Shown here piece after piece: positions 6,172 through 6,974 of a stretch of DNA of 6,974 nucleotides. Source of the DNA: Neisseriales bacterium (GTDB lineage Bacteria; Pseudomonadota; Gammaproteobacteria; Burkholderiales; UBA11063). The notes under the pieces were generated by a model. It did not search any database, had not been told where the DNA came from, and was given only the letters and a program-made list of their open reading frames with translations. The DNA lies in contig DPRZ01000059.1 of NCBI GenBank assembly GCA_003538525.1, forward strand, positions 1-6,974, read 5' to 3'. Each line of letters opens with the position of its first letter. Positions within the stretch are counted from its first letter, which is position 1. The position numbers and the translations under genes were made by a program.

Positions 6172-6974
6172 ATGCGCCTAAGATATTATTTTCGGTCAAA
6201 ATATCTCAAATTTAATTTAGAGTTTGCCATGTTAGCAATCTTAATTGGTTTGATTTCGGTGTTCTTTGTCAAAGTCGTGGAACTTGCGTTTAATGGCTTT
6301 TTACATTTAGAGGCTATCCTTGGTTGGTGGTTAATTGCTTATGTTCCCTTGATGATGATATTTATTGTTTTTTTGTTAAAAAAATATTTTCCAGAAGCCG
6401 AGGGTAGTGGTTTGCCGCAAGTTATTGCAATTGGTCAAATGGATGATTCGAGTATTCAATATTATTTTAAAATTAAGGCAATTTTTTCTAAAATTCTCTT
6501 GATTACACTCGGTACATTAAGTGGTGGTACGCTCGGACGCGAGGGTGCAACCGTGCAAATTGGCGCTAGTCTCATGAACCAACTCGGGCGTAATTTAAGT
6601 TTGCAACGGCGTAAAACCATGTTAATTGTTGGCGCGGCTTCTGGTTTGGCCTCGGCATTTAATACTCCGCTAGGTGGAATTGTCTTTGCGCTGGAAGAGT
6701 TGATTAAAACCTCGCGGCTTAAATTTAGCCTCTTTAAAATGACTGGTATTGCAATTAGCGGGGTTGTCTCAATTTCGATCTTGAGTAATTATTCCTATTT
6801 TGGACGCGTTGAGCGTAATTTAATGTTTTATAACGATAAAATTTTCATTGCCGCGATTGTAATTGGCTTAGTTGCTGGGTTAACTTCGGTTGGTTTTGCG
6901 CGGGTGGTACGTTTATTCATGTTGGATAAATCACCATTGGTTAGCTGGCGTAAAAATAATCCCTATAAAAATGC
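6172..6974 (+). CDS. ClC-family chloride channel / H+-Cl- exchanger, N-terminal part (cut by window end)
   Basis: The gene runs off the window after 267 complete codons. Bacterial ClC proteins usually have about 420-470 residues or more, so roughly 60% is visible. The inner-membrane protein starts with a basic tail (MRLRYYFRSKYLK) and a first helix at about 18-40. Diagnostic motifs are in order: GSGLP at 78-82 (the GSGIP anion-filter motif, with S79), GREGA at 122-126 (usually GREGP, with the gating glutamate as E124), and GAASGLASAFNTPLGG at 154-169 followed by EE at 175-176. That Glu pair matches the site of the internal proton glutamate of exchangers such as E. coli ClC-ec1. Both glutamates being present favours a Cl-/H+ antiporter. 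The retained filter Ser argues against the fluoride-specific subgroup, which as I recall changes this Ser. The ATG at 6172 is the first in frame after a TAA at 6166-6168. It lacks a clear Shine-Dalgarno and its predicted leader is only about 15 bases. M20 (6229) is an unlikely alternative because it would cut into helix 1. Confidence 0.9.
   Translation, partial: MRLRYYFRSKYLKFNLEFAMLAILIGLISVFFVKVVELAFNGFLHLEAILGWWLIAYVPLMMIFIVFLLKKYFPEAEGSGLPQVIAIGQMDDSSIQYYFKIKAIFSKILLITLGTLSGGTLGREGATVQIGASLMNQLGRNLSLQRRKTMLIVGAASGLASAFNTPLGGIVFALEELIKTSRLKFSLFKMTGIAISGVVSISILSNYSYFGRVERNLMFYNDKIFIAAIVIGLVAGLTSVGFARVVRLFMLDKSPLVSWRKNNPYKN

Noticed and set aside
5918..6199. 93-codon reverse-strand ORF across the soeC end and the intergenic gap
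   Set aside because: It overlaps the conserved soeC C-terminus, the hairpin and the ClC start, has no recognisable motif, and AT-rich non-coding sequence easily gives such frames.

Overview
The window is AT-rich (roughly 40% GC by eye), densely coding, and every gene I can support lies on the + strand. The best-recognised content is a complete three-gene operon for a membrane-bound, cytoplasm-facing molybdoenzyme of the SoeABC type (quinone-linked sulfite dehydrogenase). Together with an upstream secreted beta-barrel-like protein, this points to a Gram-negative sulfur-metabolising bacterium. A low-GC gammaproteobacterial sulfur oxidiser is plausible, but the species cannot be told from the sequence.

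Layout: 1-198 is non-coding and carries a candidate extended -10 promoter (106-114) and a small 5'-leader hairpin. 199-1008 encodes a 269-residue exported protein with a signal peptide, amphipathic strands and a terminal Trp, probably a small outer-membrane beta-barrel of unknown function. 1009-1256 is an AT-rich intergenic stretch with an imperfect direct repeat and no obvious terminator. 1257-6018 is soeA-soeB-soeC with overlapping stop/start codons (1 base and 4 bases). 6019-6171 holds a long imperfect hairpin and then a near-consensus sigma70-type promoter. 6172 to the window end is the first 267 codons of a ClC-family chloride channel/transporter, cut off by the edge.

How the genes work together: SoeA (Mo-bisMGD plus one [4Fe-4S]) would oxidise sulfite to sulfate in the cytoplasm. 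SoeB (four [4Fe-4S] sites) would carry the electrons to SoeC, the DmsC-like membrane anchor, which passes them to quinone. The ClC gene seems to have its own promoter and need not be part of the same unit.

The window is mostly ordinary for a sulfur oxidiser, with one clear oddity. SoeC is 403 residues, longer than I expect for the family. The excess is explained by an in-frame, gap-free internal duplication of a two-helix unit (residues 123-183 against 202-262, 29 of 61 identical), predicting a 10-helix rather than 8-helix anchor. I found no CRISPR array, insertion sequence, tRNA or rRNA, and no evidence for a wholly new system.
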